NCBI RefSeq assembly: GCF_000018545.1
Contig: NC_012587.1
Coordinates: forward strand, 2,480,001-2,544,000
DNA from: Sinorhizobium fredii NGR234
GTDB lineage: Bacteria > Pseudomonadota > Alphaproteobacteria > Rhizobiales > Rhizobiaceae
Direction of reading: 5' to 3'
DNA: 64,000 bases
Below are positions 25,781 to 34,757 of the stretch, piece by piece. The notes beneath the pieces were generated by a model that saw only the letters and a program-made list of their open reading frames with translations, searched no databases and was not told where the DNA came from. The translations under genes and the position numbers were made by a program. The number at the start of each line of letters is the position of its first letter. Within the stretch, counting starts at the first letter, position 1.

Positions 25781-25933
25781 CCCCTCATCTGGCCTGCCGG
25801 CCACCTTCTCCCCGCAGGCGGGGCGAAGGAGAACCGCGGCACTCGCACCTCTCCTCAGCCGCGGAAGAAAGGGCGAGCGACAAACTCCAAATCCCCTCTC
25901 CCCGCAAGCGGGGAGAGGGTTAGGGTGAGGGGC
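25781..25933. repeat. C/G-rich palindromic intergenic repeat block
   Basis: Two or three hairpins of the CTCCCCGC/GCGGGGAG type lie in tandem, bounded by CCCCTCATC on the left and GTGAGGGGC on the right. The units match those at 4291-4457 and at the ends of 6846-7086. The block fills the gap between the convergent transglutaminase and dehydratase genes. Confidence 0.75.
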
Positions 25934-25978
25934 AAATCGTCGGCTGAGAACGCGGTGGCCGCCGCCCCCTTCAGCCTG

Positions 25979-27724
25979 TCAATGGCTGTCGCGGTCCATC
26001 GGGATGCGGTCGCCGCGAGGCCCGATCAGGAAGTCGAGGTCGGCGCCGGTATCGGCCTGCATGACCGTCTTGATATAGAGGCCGCCATAACCGCCGGTGA
26101 GCGGCTTCACCGGCGATACCCAGGCGGCACGGCGACGGGCAAGCTCCTCGTCGGAGACATGCAGATGCAGCGTGCGGTTCGGGATGTCGACTTCGATCAG
26201 GTCGCCGTTCTCGACGACCGCCAGCGGCCCGCCTTCGGCGGCTTCCGGTGCCGTGTGGAGGATGACGGTGCCGTAGGCGGTGCCCGACATGCGCGCATCC
26301 GAAAGGCGGATCATGTCGGTGATGCCCTTCTTCAAGACCTTTGGCGGCAGGCCCATATTGCCGACCTCGGCCATGCCCGGATACCCCTTCGGGCCGCAAT
26401 ATTTCAGCACCATGACGCAGGTCTCGTCGATGTCGAGATCCTCGCGGTTGATGCGGGCGTGATAGTCCTCGATGCTCTCGAAGACGACGGCGCGGCCCTT
26501 GTGCTGCATCAGATGCGGCGAGGCGGAGGAAGGCTTCAGGACGGCACCCCGCGGCGCCAGATTGCCACGCAGCACCGCGATGCCGCCGGACTTCGTCAGC
26601 GCCTTTTCCTTGGGCAGGATCACGTCCTCGTTGTAGTTGGTAACGCCCCTGACGTCGTTCCAGATCGTATCGCCGCTAACGGTGATGGCGTCGTTGTGGA
26701 GGAGTCCCATCTCGGCGACGGCCTTGATGACGACCGGCAGGCCGCCGGCGTAGTAGAACTCCTCCATCAGATACTTGCCCGACGGCTGCAGGTTGACGAT
26801 GGTCGGCACGTCGCGGCCGAGCCTGTCCCAATCGTCGAGCGAAAGGTCGACGCCGATGCGACCGGCAAGTGCGAGCAGATGCAGCACGGCATTGGTCGAG
26901 CCGCCGACAGCGCCGTTGACGCGAATGGCGTTTTCGAAGGCCTGCTTGGTCAGGATGTCCGAGGGCCTCAGGTCTTCCTTGACCATCTCGACGATGCGGC
27001 GGCCGGTAAGCTGCGACATCACCCGGCGGCGGGCGTCGACCGCCGGAATGGCGGCGTTGCCGGAGAGCGTCATGCCGAGCGCCTCGGCCATCGACGCCAT
27101 CGTCGAGGCCGTACCCATGGTCATACAGCTTCCTGCCGAACGGGCCATGCCCTGCTCGGCATCCATGAACTCTTCCAGGCTCATTTCGCCGGACTTGACC
27201 ATTTCCGAGAATTGCCAGATCGCGGTGCCGGAACCGACGTCCTTGCCGCGCCACTTGCCGTTGAGCATCGGGCCGCCGGAAACGACGATCGCCGGAATGT
27301 CGACGCTGGCCGCGCCCATCAGCAGGCTGGGGGTCGTCTTGTCGCAGCCGCCGAGCAGCACGACGCCATCGACCGGATTGCCGCGGATCGACTCCTCGAC
27401 GTCCATGGCCGCGAGGTTGCGGAACATCATCGCCGTCGGGCGAAGTGTGCTTTCGCCGGTCGAAAATACCGGGAATTCAACAGGAAAGCCGCCCGCCTCG
27501 TAGACGCCGCGCTTCACCCGTTCAGCCAAGTCGCGCAGGTGCGCGTTGCAGGGGGTGAGCTCCGACCAGGTGTTGCAGATGCCGATGATCGGCCGGCCGT
27601 CGAACGTATCGGCGGGCAGCCCCTGGTTCTTCATCCAGGAGCGGTGCATGATGGCATTCTTGCCCGTACCGCCGAACCAGTCCTGCGAACGCAGCTTGCG
27701 CGGCCACTCAGCTTTCTTCTTCAT
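25979..27724 (-). CDS. L-arabinonate dehydratase (IlvD/EDD family)
   Basis: The 581-residue protein belongs to the IlvD/Edd dehydratases and is closest in character to L-arabinonate dehydratase, a 2Fe-2S enzyme giving L-2-keto-3-deoxyarabonate. The cluster cysteines fall at C59 (TPCN), C127 (GGCDKTTP) and C200 (GSCMTMGTAST), numbering that as I recall matches the Rhizobium leguminosarum enzyme. The start at 27724 (MKKKAEWPRKLRSQDWFGG) is the family N-terminus, with GGAAGGAAG upstream. It is the last gene of the chvE-ggu-aldehyde dehydrogenase series, which supports a sugar-acid substrate rather than dihydroxyacid for branched-chain amino acids. D-fuconate or related acids are alternatives. 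Confidence 0.85.
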   Translation of the reverse strand: MKKKAEWPRKLRSQDWFGGTGKNAIMHRSWMKNQGLPADTFDGRPIIGICNTWSELTPCNAHLRDLAERVKRGVYEAGGFPVEFPVFSTGESTLRPTAMMFRNLAAMDVEESIRGNPVDGVVLLGGCDKTTPSLLMGAASVDIPAIVVSGGPMLNGKWRGKDVGSGTAIWQFSEMVKSGEMSLEEFMDAEQGMARSAGSCMTMGTASTMASMAEALGMTLSGNAAIPAVDARRRVMSQLTGRRIVEMVKEDLRPSDILTKQAFENAIRVNGAVGGSTNAVLHLLALAGRIGVDLSLDDWDRLGRDVPTIVNLQPSGKYLMEEFYYAGGLPVVIKAVAEMGLLHNDAITVSGDTIWNDVRGVTNYNEDVILPKEKALTKSGGIAVLRGNLAPRGAVLKPSSASPHLMQHKGRAVVFESIEDYHARINREDLDIDETCVMVLKYCGPKGYPGMAEVGNMGLPPKVLKKGITDMIRLSDARMSGTAYGTVILHTAPEAAEGGPLAVVENGDLIEVDIPNRTLHLHVSDEELARRRAAWVSPVKPLTGGYGGLYIKTVMQADTGADLDFLIGPRGDRIPMDRDSH

Positions 27725-27819
27725 TTCTTCCTTCCTTCGAGCCCGTGGGGCGGGCGGGAACACGTCGGCTTGGAGCGGGAAGTGGAAGGTATCTGCCCTC
27801 CGCATCCCGCTCCTGGGTC

Positions 27820-29253
27820 TTAAGCCAGCGTGTAGGCTGTCTTGACGGTTGTGTAGAATTCGGCGGCGTATTTGCCCTGTTCGCGCGGGCCGTGGGAGGA
27901 GCCCTTGCGGCCGCCGAACGGCACGTGGAAATCGACGCCGGCGGTCGGCAGGTTGACCATCACCATGCCGGCTTCCGAGTTGCGCTTGAAATGCGTCGCA
28001 TGCTTGAGGCTGGTCGTGGCGATGCCGGCGGACAGCCCGAACGGCGTGTCGTTGGCAACGTTGAGCGCCTCCTCATAGTCCTTCACCCGGATGACGGCGG
28101 CGACCGGTCCGAAGATCTCCTCGCGGGAAATCCGCATTGCATTCGTCGCCTCGGTGAACAGCGCCGGCTGCAGATAGAAACCGGGCGTGTCGCGCGAAAT
28201 GAGCTCGCCGCCGAAGGCGAGTTTCGCGCCTTCCTGTTTGCCGATGGCGATATAGTCGGTGTCCTGGTTCAACTGGCTCTGGTCGACGACCGGGCCGATA
28301 TGGGTGCCGGCCTTCAAGGCGTCGTCGACGACGAGCCCCTTCATCCGTTCCCCCATGGCCGCGACGAACTTGTCGTGGATGCCCTCGGTGACGATGACCC
28401 GGGACGAGGCGGTGCAGCGCTGGCCGGTCGAGAAGAAGGCCGAGTTGACCGCCGCCTCGACGGCAACCGAAAGATCGGCGTCGTCGAGCACGACGAATGG
28501 GTTCTTGCCGCCCATCTCCAGCTGGAACTTGCGGTTATGCTCGACCGAGGCGAGCGCGACACGTTTGCCGGTGCCGGTTGAGCCGGTGAAGGTGATCGCC
28601 TGGACGTCCGGGCTGTCGAGCATCGCCTGGCCGACTACCGAGCCTTTGCCCATGACGAGGTTCAGCACGCCCTTCGGCAGGCCGGCGCGGTGAAGGATAT
28701 CGACGATCGCCCAGGAGCAGCCCGGCACCAGTTCGGCCGGCTTGAAGACGACGGTATTGCCGTAGGCCAAGGCCGGGGCGATCTTCCAGGCCGGGATGGC
28801 GATCGGGAAGTTCCAAGGCGTGATGATGCCGACGACACCGACCGGCTCGCGGCTGATCTCGACACCGATATTCGGACGCACCGACGGCAGCGTCTCGCCG
28901 GCAAGACGCAGGCATTCGCCGGCGAAGAAATCGAAGATCTGGCTGGCGCGGATCGTCTCGCCGATGCCTTCGGCGAGCGTCTTGCCCTCTTCGCGGGACA
29001 AGAGCCGGCCGAGTTCGTCCTTGCGGGCGAGGATTTCGTCGGCGGTTTTCCTGAGGATGGCGTGGCGCTCGAGGATGCCGGAGCGCGACCAGGCCGGAAA
29101 GGCGGCCTTCGCCGCGGCGATCGCGGCAGAAGCATCTTCGGCGCTGGCGCGGGCATATTCGCCAACGACGTCGTTGGTGTTCGAGGGATTGACGTTGGCA
29201 ATACCATCGCCGCCGACCCATTCGCCGGCGATCAGGTTCTGGTGGAGTGTCAT
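27820..29253 (-). CDS. Aldehyde dehydrogenase, probable 2-oxoglutarate semialdehyde dehydrogenase
   Basis: The 477-residue NAD(P)-dependent aldehyde dehydrogenase has N148 (ITPWNFP), the general base E246 (LEMGGKNP) and the nucleophile C280 (STGQRCTASS). It resembles 2-oxoglutarate semialdehyde dehydrogenases of non-phosphorylative pentose pathways. Its position between GguC (proposed L-2-keto-3-deoxyarabonate dehydratase) and the arabinonate dehydratase fits exactly this last oxidation step, giving 2-oxoglutarate. Related semialdehydes cannot be excluded from sequence alone. Gaps to neighbours are under 100 bases and all are on one strand. Confidence 0.87.
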   Translation of the reverse strand: MTLHQNLIAGEWVGGDGIANVNPSNTNDVVGEYARASAEDASAAIAAAKAAFPAWSRSGILERHAILRKTADEILARKDELGRLLSREEGKTLAEGIGETIRASQIFDFFAGECLRLAGETLPSVRPNIGVEISREPVGVVGIITPWNFPIAIPAWKIAPALAYGNTVVFKPAELVPGCSWAIVDILHRAGLPKGVLNLVMGKGSVVGQAMLDSPDVQAITFTGSTGTGKRVALASVEHNRKFQLEMGGKNPFVVLDDADLSVAVEAAVNSAFFSTGQRCTASSRVIVTEGIHDKFVAAMGERMKGLVVDDALKAGTHIGPVVDQSQLNQDTDYIAIGKQEGAKLAFGGELISRDTPGFYLQPALFTEATNAMRISREEIFGPVAAVIRVKDYEEALNVANDTPFGLSAGIATTSLKHATHFKRNSEAGMVMVNLPTAGVDFHVPFGGRKGSSHGPREQGKYAAEFYTTVKTAYTLA

Positions 29254-29327
29254 GGGCTTCAGCCTTCCTTGTCTTCTTGTCGCAGGGCGGCCGCCCGTCG
29301 CGGCCCGCCGTTGCTATAACAGATATA

Positions 29328-30323
29328 TCAGAGCTGATGTATGGCGATCTCTTCTTCGGCGGCGATTGCCAGCGGATTGCGCAGCGCAAGGCCGAAATCC
29401 TTGGCCTCGATCTCGAAGACATCTCCCGCTTCGGTGCGGATGCCGTCGCCGAAGGACAGCGTCGCAGTTCCGAACATGTGCACATGCACGTCGCCCGGCG
29501 TGCGGAACAGACCGTATTTGAAGTGGTGATATTCCAGGTTGGCGAAGCTGTGCGACATGTTGGCTTCGCCCGAGAGGAACGGCTTTTCCCAGAGGACCTT
29601 TCCGCCGCGCAGGATTCGGGAGGTGCCGCGGATGTCGTCCGGTGCCGCACCGATGCGGATTTCAGGGCCGAAGCTTGCCTGCCTGAGCTTCGAATGGGCC
29701 AGCCACAGATAGTTGACCCGTTCGGTCTTGTGGTCGGAGAATTCGTTGGCGACCGCAAAGCCCAGACGATAGGGCGCGCCCGTGTCGGAGATGACGTAGA
29801 TGCCGGCCATTTCCGGCTCCTCGCCGCCGTCCTCGGCAAAGGAAGGCGACGTCAGCGACTCACCCGGGGCGACCGCGGCCGTGCCGTTGCCCTTGTAGAA
29901 CCACTCCGGCTGCACGCCCTTTTCGCCCGTCTTCGGCTTGCCGCCCTCGAGCCCCATTCGGAACATCTTCATCGAGTCGGTCAGCGTTTCCTCGGCAGCC
30001 TCGGCCGTCTTCTTGTGCATCGCATCACGCGTTGCGGCGGAACCGAGATGCGTCAGGCCGGTGCCGGTCAGATGCAGGTGCGCCGGATCGGGATGAGTGA
30101 TCGGCGGCAGCATCCGCCCCTCGACATAGGCTTGATCGAGATCGATCGTCTCTCCAAGGCCCTTGGCGTCGATGACTTCCTTCAGGCTCTTGCCGCCATT
30201 CGCCGCTTCCATTGCCAATGCGTAGACGCTTGCCGCGCCCTTGACGACGTGCGCCGTTTCGCCCGGCGCCCGCACTGCGACTGCAATCGATCCGTCTTGC
30301 TTCCTGACTTGGGAAATCAGCAC
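29328..30323 (-). CDS. gguC: GguC, AraD1-type fumarylacetoacetase-fold dehydratase
   Basis: The 331-residue protein is of the AraD1/GguC family. Family sense comes from the C-terminal half, with EPEMAGIYVISDTG, VANEFSDH, and DVHVHMFGTATLSFGDG. AraD1 members dehydrate L-2-keto-3-deoxyarabonate to 2-oxoglutarate semialdehyde, and gguC was first named as the gene after gguAB in Agrobacterium. The start is GTG 30323 (then LISQVRKQDGSI) because AGGAAGGAT lies directly ahead; an upstream ATG has no such site. It is followed by the semialdehyde dehydrogenase gene. Confidence 0.85.
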   Translation of the reverse strand: MLISQVRKQDGSIAVAVRAPGETAHVVKGAASVYALAMEAANGGKSLKEVIDAKGLGETIDLDQAYVEGRMLPPITHPDPAHLHLTGTGLTHLGSAATRDAMHKKTAEAAEETLTDSMKMFRMGLEGGKPKTGEKGVQPEWFYKGNGTAAVAPGESLTSPSFAEDGGEEPEMAGIYVISDTGAPYRLGFAVANEFSDHKTERVNYLWLAHSKLRQASFGPEIRIGAAPDDIRGTSRILRGGKVLWEKPFLSGEANMSHSFANLEYHHFKYGLFRTPGDVHVHMFGTATLSFGDGIRTEAGDVFEIEAKDFGLALRNPLAIAAEEEIAIHQL

Positions 30324-30477
30324 GTTTCTATCCTTCCTGATCGAGTTGGCTTCGGGCATGTGTTTCCATGAGGAAAGGCAATGCTCCGCCTCGAGAGTGG
30401 CTCGCGCCACCCAGCTATGGCAGCCTCGCCGGCTGCCCGTTCATGATGTGGTCAATGGGAGCTGACCGGAAATCCGA

Positions 30478-31692
30478 TCAGCCCTTGCCTTTGTTCTTGT
30501 TGTAGACGTCGAAGAACACGGCTGCGAGCAGCACGAGACCCTTGATGAGCTGCTGGTAGTCGATGCCGATGCCCATGATCGACATGCCGTTGTTCATCAC
30601 GCCCATGATGAAGGCGCCAATCACCGCACCGGTGATCTTGCCGACACCGCCCGAGGCCGACGCGCCGCCAATGAAGCAGGCAGCGATGACGTCGAGCTCG
30701 AAGCCGACGCCTGCCTTCGGGGTTGCCGAGTTCAGCCGCGCCGTGATGATCATGCCGGCAAGCGCCGCGAGAACGCCCATGTTGACGAAGGCATAGAAGG
30801 TCAGCCGCTCGGTATTGATGCCGGAGAGCTTGGTGGCCTTCTCGTTGCCGCCCATGGCGTAGACCCGGCGACCGATCGTCGAGCGCGTCGTGACGAAGGT
30901 ATAGGCGGCGATCAGCACGCCCATGACGATGAGCACGTTCGGCAGGCCGCGATAGGTCGAAAGCTGGAAGCCGATGAACAGGGCGACGACACCGATGACC
31001 GCCATCTGGACCGCGAAGAACACGAAAGGCTCGTTCTCGGTGCCGTGCTGGTCGTTGATGCGGCGATTGCGCAAGCCGGCATAGATCGCATAGCCGACCA
31101 GCGCCAGGACCGCCACGAGCGCCACCATGTTCTTGATGACCTCCGGGCTCGGGTTGAGGAAGTAGAGGAAATCAGGAACGAAGCCGGTCGAGAGAATCTG
31201 GAAATCCTTCGGGAACGGCCCGATCGGACGCCCGCCCAGGACGACGTAGGTCAAGCCGCGGAACACCAGCATGCCGGCGAGCGTGACGATGAAGGACGGG
31301 ATCTTCTGATAGGCCACCCAGTAACCCTGCGCCGCCCCCATGATGCCGCCGACGACAAGACAGGCGGGAACGACGACGACGGCCGGCAGTCCCCATTTGA
31401 CCAGCATGATCGCCGAAATTGCCCCGACAAAGGCAACGATCGAGCCGACCGACAGGTCGATGTGACCGGCCACGATGATCAGCAGCATGCCGAGCGCCAT
31501 GATGACGATGAAGGAGTTCTGCAGCACCAGGTTGGTGAGGTTGACCGGCCTGAAGAGAACGCCGCTGGTGACGAACTGGAAGAACAGCATGATGATGACG
31601 AGCGCGACCAGAAGGCCGTATTCGCGGATGTTGTTCCTGAGGTAGTCCCCGATCGACGGTTTGGTGGTTTGGGTGCTCGTATCGGCGACCAT
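30478..31692 (-). CDS. gguB: Sugar ABC transporter permease GguB
   Basis: The 404-residue inner-membrane protein has about ten to eleven hydrophobic segments and the signatures of the sugar permease family, including NSFIVIMALGMLLIIVAGHIDLSVGS (given in part), IPSFIVTLAGMLVFRG and the cytoplasmic loop GGNEKATKLSGI that contacts the ATPase. It pairs with GguA and ChvE. Its start overlaps the gguA stop by one base (TAATG). A short N-terminal cytoplasmic tail precedes the first helix. Confidence 0.94.
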   Translation of the reverse strand: MVADTSTQTTKPSIGDYLRNNIREYGLLVALVIIMLFFQFVTSGVLFRPVNLTNLVLQNSFIVIMALGMLLIIVAGHIDLSVGSIVAFVGAISAIMLVKWGLPAVVVVPACLVVGGIMGAAQGYWVAYQKIPSFIVTLAGMLVFRGLTYVVLGGRPIGPFPKDFQILSTGFVPDFLYFLNPSPEVIKNMVALVAVLALVGYAIYAGLRNRRINDQHGTENEPFVFFAVQMAVIGVVALFIGFQLSTYRGLPNVLIVMGVLIAAYTFVTTRSTIGRRVYAMGGNEKATKLSGINTERLTFYAFVNMGVLAALAGMIITARLNSATPKAGVGFELDVIAACFIGGASASGGVGKITGAVIGAFIMGVMNNGMSIMGIGIDYQQLIKGLVLLAAVFFDVYNKNKGKG

Positions 31693-33227
31693 TAGTGTTT
31701 CTCCCCTGAACGCATGATGGCCCGCATGATCGATTCCTGACTCGCTTCCTCCTTGGAAAGCTCTGCCACGATGCGGCCCTCGTTCATGACATAGATGCGA
31801 TCGCAGGTTCCGAGCAGTTCCGGCATCTCCGACGAGATCATCAGGATGCCTTTGCCCTCGGCTGCGAGCTGGTTGATGATGGTGTAGATCTCATACTTCG
31901 CGCCGATGTCGATACCGCGGGTCGGCTCGTCGAGGATGAGAACTTCGGGATTGGTGAACAGCCACTTGGACAACACGACTTTCTGCTGGTTGCCGCCCGA
32001 AAGATTCACCGCCTCCTGATAGATCGAATGCGAACGGATGCGGAGCTTGTTGCGGTAGTCGCCCGCGACCTTCCTCTCCTGGCGTTCGTCGATGACGCCA
32101 TTCGCCGCCACGGCGCTCAGATTGGCGAGCGTCGTGTTCTCCTTGATATTGTTGATCAGCACGAGGCCCAGCTGCTTGCGGTCCTCCGTAACATAGGCGA
32201 GGCCCGCCTTGATCGCCTTCGGGATCGTGCTGACGTCTACCGGTTGACCACGCATCGTCACATCGCCGGTGATCTTGTGCCCCCACGACTTGCCGAAGAT
32301 GCTCATAGCCGTCTCGGTGCGGCCGGCGCCCATCAGCCCGGCAATGCCGACGACCTCGCCGGCCCGAACCTTGAAGCCGACATCGTGCAGGAACTGCCGG
32401 TCGCGGTGATGCTGGTGGAAGACGTTCCAGTTCTTCACCTCGAGCAGCGTATCGCCGATATCAGGCTCGCGCGGCGGGTAGCGGTCTTCCATCGCCCGGC
32501 CGACCATGCCCTTGATGATCCGGTCCTCGCTGATATCTTCCTTGTGACAGTCGAGCGTCTCGACCGTGCCGCCGTCGCGCAGAATGGTGATCTGGTCGGC
32601 GACTTTCTTAATCTCGTTCAGCTTGTGCGAGATGATGATCGAGGTCATGCCCTGGGTGCGGAACTCCATGAGCAGCTTCAAAAGCGCGTCGGAGTCCGTT
32701 TCGTTGAGCGAAGCGGTCGGCTCGTCGAGGATCAGCAACCGGACCTTCTTGGAAAGCGCCTTGGCGATTTCCACCAATTGCTGCTTGCCGACGCCGATGT
32801 CGGTGATCAGCGTCGCCGGGGATTCGGTGAGGCCCACCTTCTTGAGCAGCCCCTGCGTCCGGGAGAAGGTCTGCGGCCAATGAATGACGCCCTTGTCGGC
32901 GATCTCGTTGCCGAGAAAGATGTTCTCCGCAATCGACAGCAGCGGAACGAGCGCCAGTTCCTGGTGGATGATGATGATGCCGAGCTCTTCGCTGTCGGCG
33001 ATCGTGCCGAAGCGACGCTCCTCGTTGTCGTAATGGATCTCGCCCTCGTAGGTGCCGGCCGGATAGACGCCGCTCAGCACCTTCATCAAGGTCGACTTGC
33101 CGGCGCCGTTTTCGCCGACCAGGGCATGGATCTCGCCTTCGCGGACCTTGAACGAGACGTTATCCAGCGCCTTGACGCCCGGGAACGTCTTCGTGATGCC
33201 CCGCATTTCAAGAATGATGTTGTCCAT
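31692..33227 (-). CDS. gguA: Sugar ABC transporter ATP-binding protein GguA
   Basis: The 511-residue protein has two tandem ABC domains as in MglA/RbsA-type sugar importers. The first has Walker [10 protein letters not shown] (38-46), the signature [17 protein letters not shown] region with Walker B, and the second has a degenerate Walker A (GLMGAGRTE), LSGGNQQK and [11 protein letters not shown]. The start at 33227 (MDNIILEM) is chosen; a TTG seven codons upstream is an alternative. It lies after chvE, separated by a gap with two hairpins, and is overlapped by gguB. Confidence 0.94.
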   Translation of the reverse strand: MDNIILEMRGITKTFPGVKALDNVSFKVREGEIHALVGENGAGKSTLMKVLSGVYPAGTYEGEIHYDNEERRFGTIADSEELGIIIIHQELALVPLLSIAENIFLGNEIADKGVIHWPQTFSRTQGLLKKVGLTESPATLITDIGVGKQQLVEIAKALSKKVRLLILDEPTASLNETDSDALLKLLMEFRTQGMTSIIISHKLNEIKKVADQITILRDGGTVETLDCHKEDISEDRIIKGMVGRAMEDRYPPREPDIGDTLLEVKNWNVFHQHHRDRQFLHDVGFKVRAGEVVGIAGLMGAGRTETAMSIFGKSWGHKITGDVTMRGQPVDVSTIPKAIKAGLAYVTEDRKQLGLVLINNIKENTTLANLSAVAANGVIDERQERKVAGDYRNKLRIRSHSIYQEAVNLSGGNQQKVVLSKWLFTNPEVLILDEPTRGIDIGAKYEIYTIINQLAAEGKGILMISSEMPELLGTCDRIYVMNEGRIVAELSKEEASQESIMRAIMRSGEKH

Positions 33228-33285
33228 ATTCAGCCATTCCAGCGGCAATCTGCGAGAGACTGCAGGCTTCCTCCCGCTGCATGGC

Positions 33286-33309
33286 CCCCGGATCGGTCGA
33301 GATCCGGGG
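33286..33309 (-). other. Hairpin just upstream of gguA
   Basis: A 9-bp perfect stem (CCCCGGATC with GATCCGGGG) with a six-base loop lies 59 bases before gguA. Together with the stem at 33380-33405 it structures the leader between chvE and gguA. Its role may be processing or stability of the chvE message; it has no T tract. Confidence 0.45.
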
Positions 33310-33379
33310 AACCGATGAGCAGTTCAAATTATCACAGCGACAATGGTGCGTCTGCAAGATGCACCTCGCATCAGGCGAT

Positions 33380-33405
33380 AGGGTCCGCGGTCAGCCGCGG
33401 ACCCT
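33380..33405 (-). terminator. Hairpin after chvE, likely attenuator
   Basis: An 11-bp perfect stem (AGGGTCCGCGG with CCGCGGACCCT) and four-base loop begins nine bases after the chvE stop. No strong T tract follows, so partial termination or 3'-end protection of the binding-protein mRNA is more likely than a full stop. Such structures commonly allow more binding protein than membrane subunits. Confidence 0.6.
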
Positions 33406-33414
33406 CGAACCGGA

Positions 33415-34482
33415 TCAGTTGTTGAGCTGGTCTTCCGTGTAGTAGCCGGAGCCGACGAGAACGTCCTTGGCATTGGTCTTGTCGACCGAGACGGGCTTCA
33501 GCAGGTAGGACGGAACGACCTTGACGCCGTTCTCATAGGTCTTGGTGTCGTTCACTTCCGGCTCCTTGCCGTCCATGATCGCGTTGACCATGCCAACGGT
33601 TACCTTGGCGAGTTCACGCGTGTCCTTGAAGACCGTCGAATACTGTTCGTCGGCAAGGATCGACTTGACCGACGGCAGTTCCGCGTCCTGACCGGTGACG
33701 ACCGGCATCGGCATGTCGCCGGAGCCGTAGCCGACGCCCTTCAGAGCCGAGATGATGCCGATCGACAGGCCGTCATAGGGCGACAGAACGCCATCGACCT
33801 TGGCATCGGTGTAGGTGGACGACAGCAGGTTTTCCATGCGGGCCTGGGCAACCGCACCGTCCCAGCGCAGCGTGCCGACCTGATCCATGCCCTGCTGGCC
33901 GGACTTCACGACGATCTTGCCGCTGTCGATCAGGGGCTGCAGGACCGACATCGCACCGTCATAGAAGAAGAAGGCGTTGTTGTCGTCCGGCGAACCGCCG
34001 AACAGTTCGACGTTCTTCGGCCCGCTGGCGCTGTCGAGCTTCAGGCCCTGGACCAGCGAGGTCGCCTGCAGCACGCCGACCTGGAAGTTGTCGAAGGTCG
34101 CGTAGTAGTTGACATTGCCGGAATCGCGAATCAGGCGGTCATAGGCGATGACCTTGACGCCGGCGTCTGCGGCCTTCTGCAGGATGTCGGAGAGCGTCGT
34201 GCCGTCGATGGCGGCGATGACCAGAACCTTCGCGCCCTTCGTCACCATGTTCTCGATCTGCGCGAGCTGGTTCGGAATGTCGTCGTCGGCGAACTGCAGG
34301 TCCGGCGTGTAGCCGGCTTCCTTGAACAGCTTCTCCATGGTTTCGCCGTCGGAAATCCAGCGGGTCGACGTCTTCGTCGGCATGGAGATGCCGACCGTGC
34401 CCTTGTCCTGGGCGAATACCGGCGCAGCGAAGGCTGCGACGGACATAGCCGCGGCTGCGAGAAGCGAAGTAATCAATTTCAT
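33415..34482 (-). CDS. chvE: Periplasmic multiple-sugar-binding protein ChvE
   Basis: The 355-residue protein has a signal peptide ([18 protein letters not shown], cleavage near APVFA-QDKG) and a periplasmic binding-protein domain like ChvE/MglB. Segments such as [38 protein letters not shown] and SPYDGLSIG match ChvE, which binds L-arabinose, galactose and glucose and, in Agrobacterium, also signals to VirA. The start at 34482 has AGGGAGA ahead and gives the expected length. The product should deliver sugar to GguAB. It is divergent from gbpR. Confidence 0.95.
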   Translation of the reverse strand: MKLITSLLAAAAMSVAAFAAPVFAQDKGTVGISMPTKTSTRWISDGETMEKLFKEAGYTPDLQFADDDIPNQLAQIENMVTKGAKVLVIAAIDGTTLSDILQKAADAGVKVIAYDRLIRDSGNVNYYATFDNFQVGVLQATSLVQGLKLDSASGPKNVELFGGSPDDNNAFFFYDGAMSVLQPLIDSGKIVVKSGQQGMDQVGTLRWDGAVAQARMENLLSSTYTDAKVDGVLSPYDGLSIGIISALKGVGYGSGDMPMPVVTGQDAELPSVKSILADEQYSTVFKDTRELAKVTVGMVNAIMDGKEPEVNDTKTYENGVKVVPSYLLKPVSVDKTNAKDVLVGSGYYTEDQLNN

Positions 34483-34689
34483 CAGATCTCTCCCTGAGTG
34501 TTGAAGCCGGCGGCCGGGGCCCCCGTCATATGCGCAGCGATTCACCGGCCCGGAGAGGTCGTCCCCGGCGGCGTTTCAAGATAAAGGAAGGTCCTCCCTG
34601 TCTTAGCATACTCCCGCATGCGCTGGCGCACATCGGTGGAAACTGGAATCAATTGCCATAACTGTCAAATACAATATCGCTTTGCATAC

Positions 34690-34705
34690 ATACCAGAATT
34701 GGTAT
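34690..34705. promoter_or_regulatory. Candidate GbpR-binding palindrome
   Basis: ATACCAGAATTGGTAT is an inverted repeat with 6-bp arms and a four-base centre, in the AT-rich gap between chvE and gbpR, 53 bases before gbpR and about 208 before chvE. Its T-rich/A-rich dyad suits a LysR regulator site. Assignment to GbpR follows from position. Confidence 0.45.
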
Positions 34706-34757
34706 ACGACTGTTAAAGAGTGTGATTTATGAATCTCTTGAATAATAGGGCCCGAAA

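Noticed and set aside
25778..27823. 681-codon plus-strand frame opposite the dehydratase gene
   Set aside because: It is the antisense reading of a gene with complete catalytic motifs, and begins within a palindromic repeat.
34483..34757. Small ORF or regulatory RNA in the chvE/gbpR gap
   Set aside because: The AT-rich gap has no open frame with a ribosome site and no clear terminator inside it.
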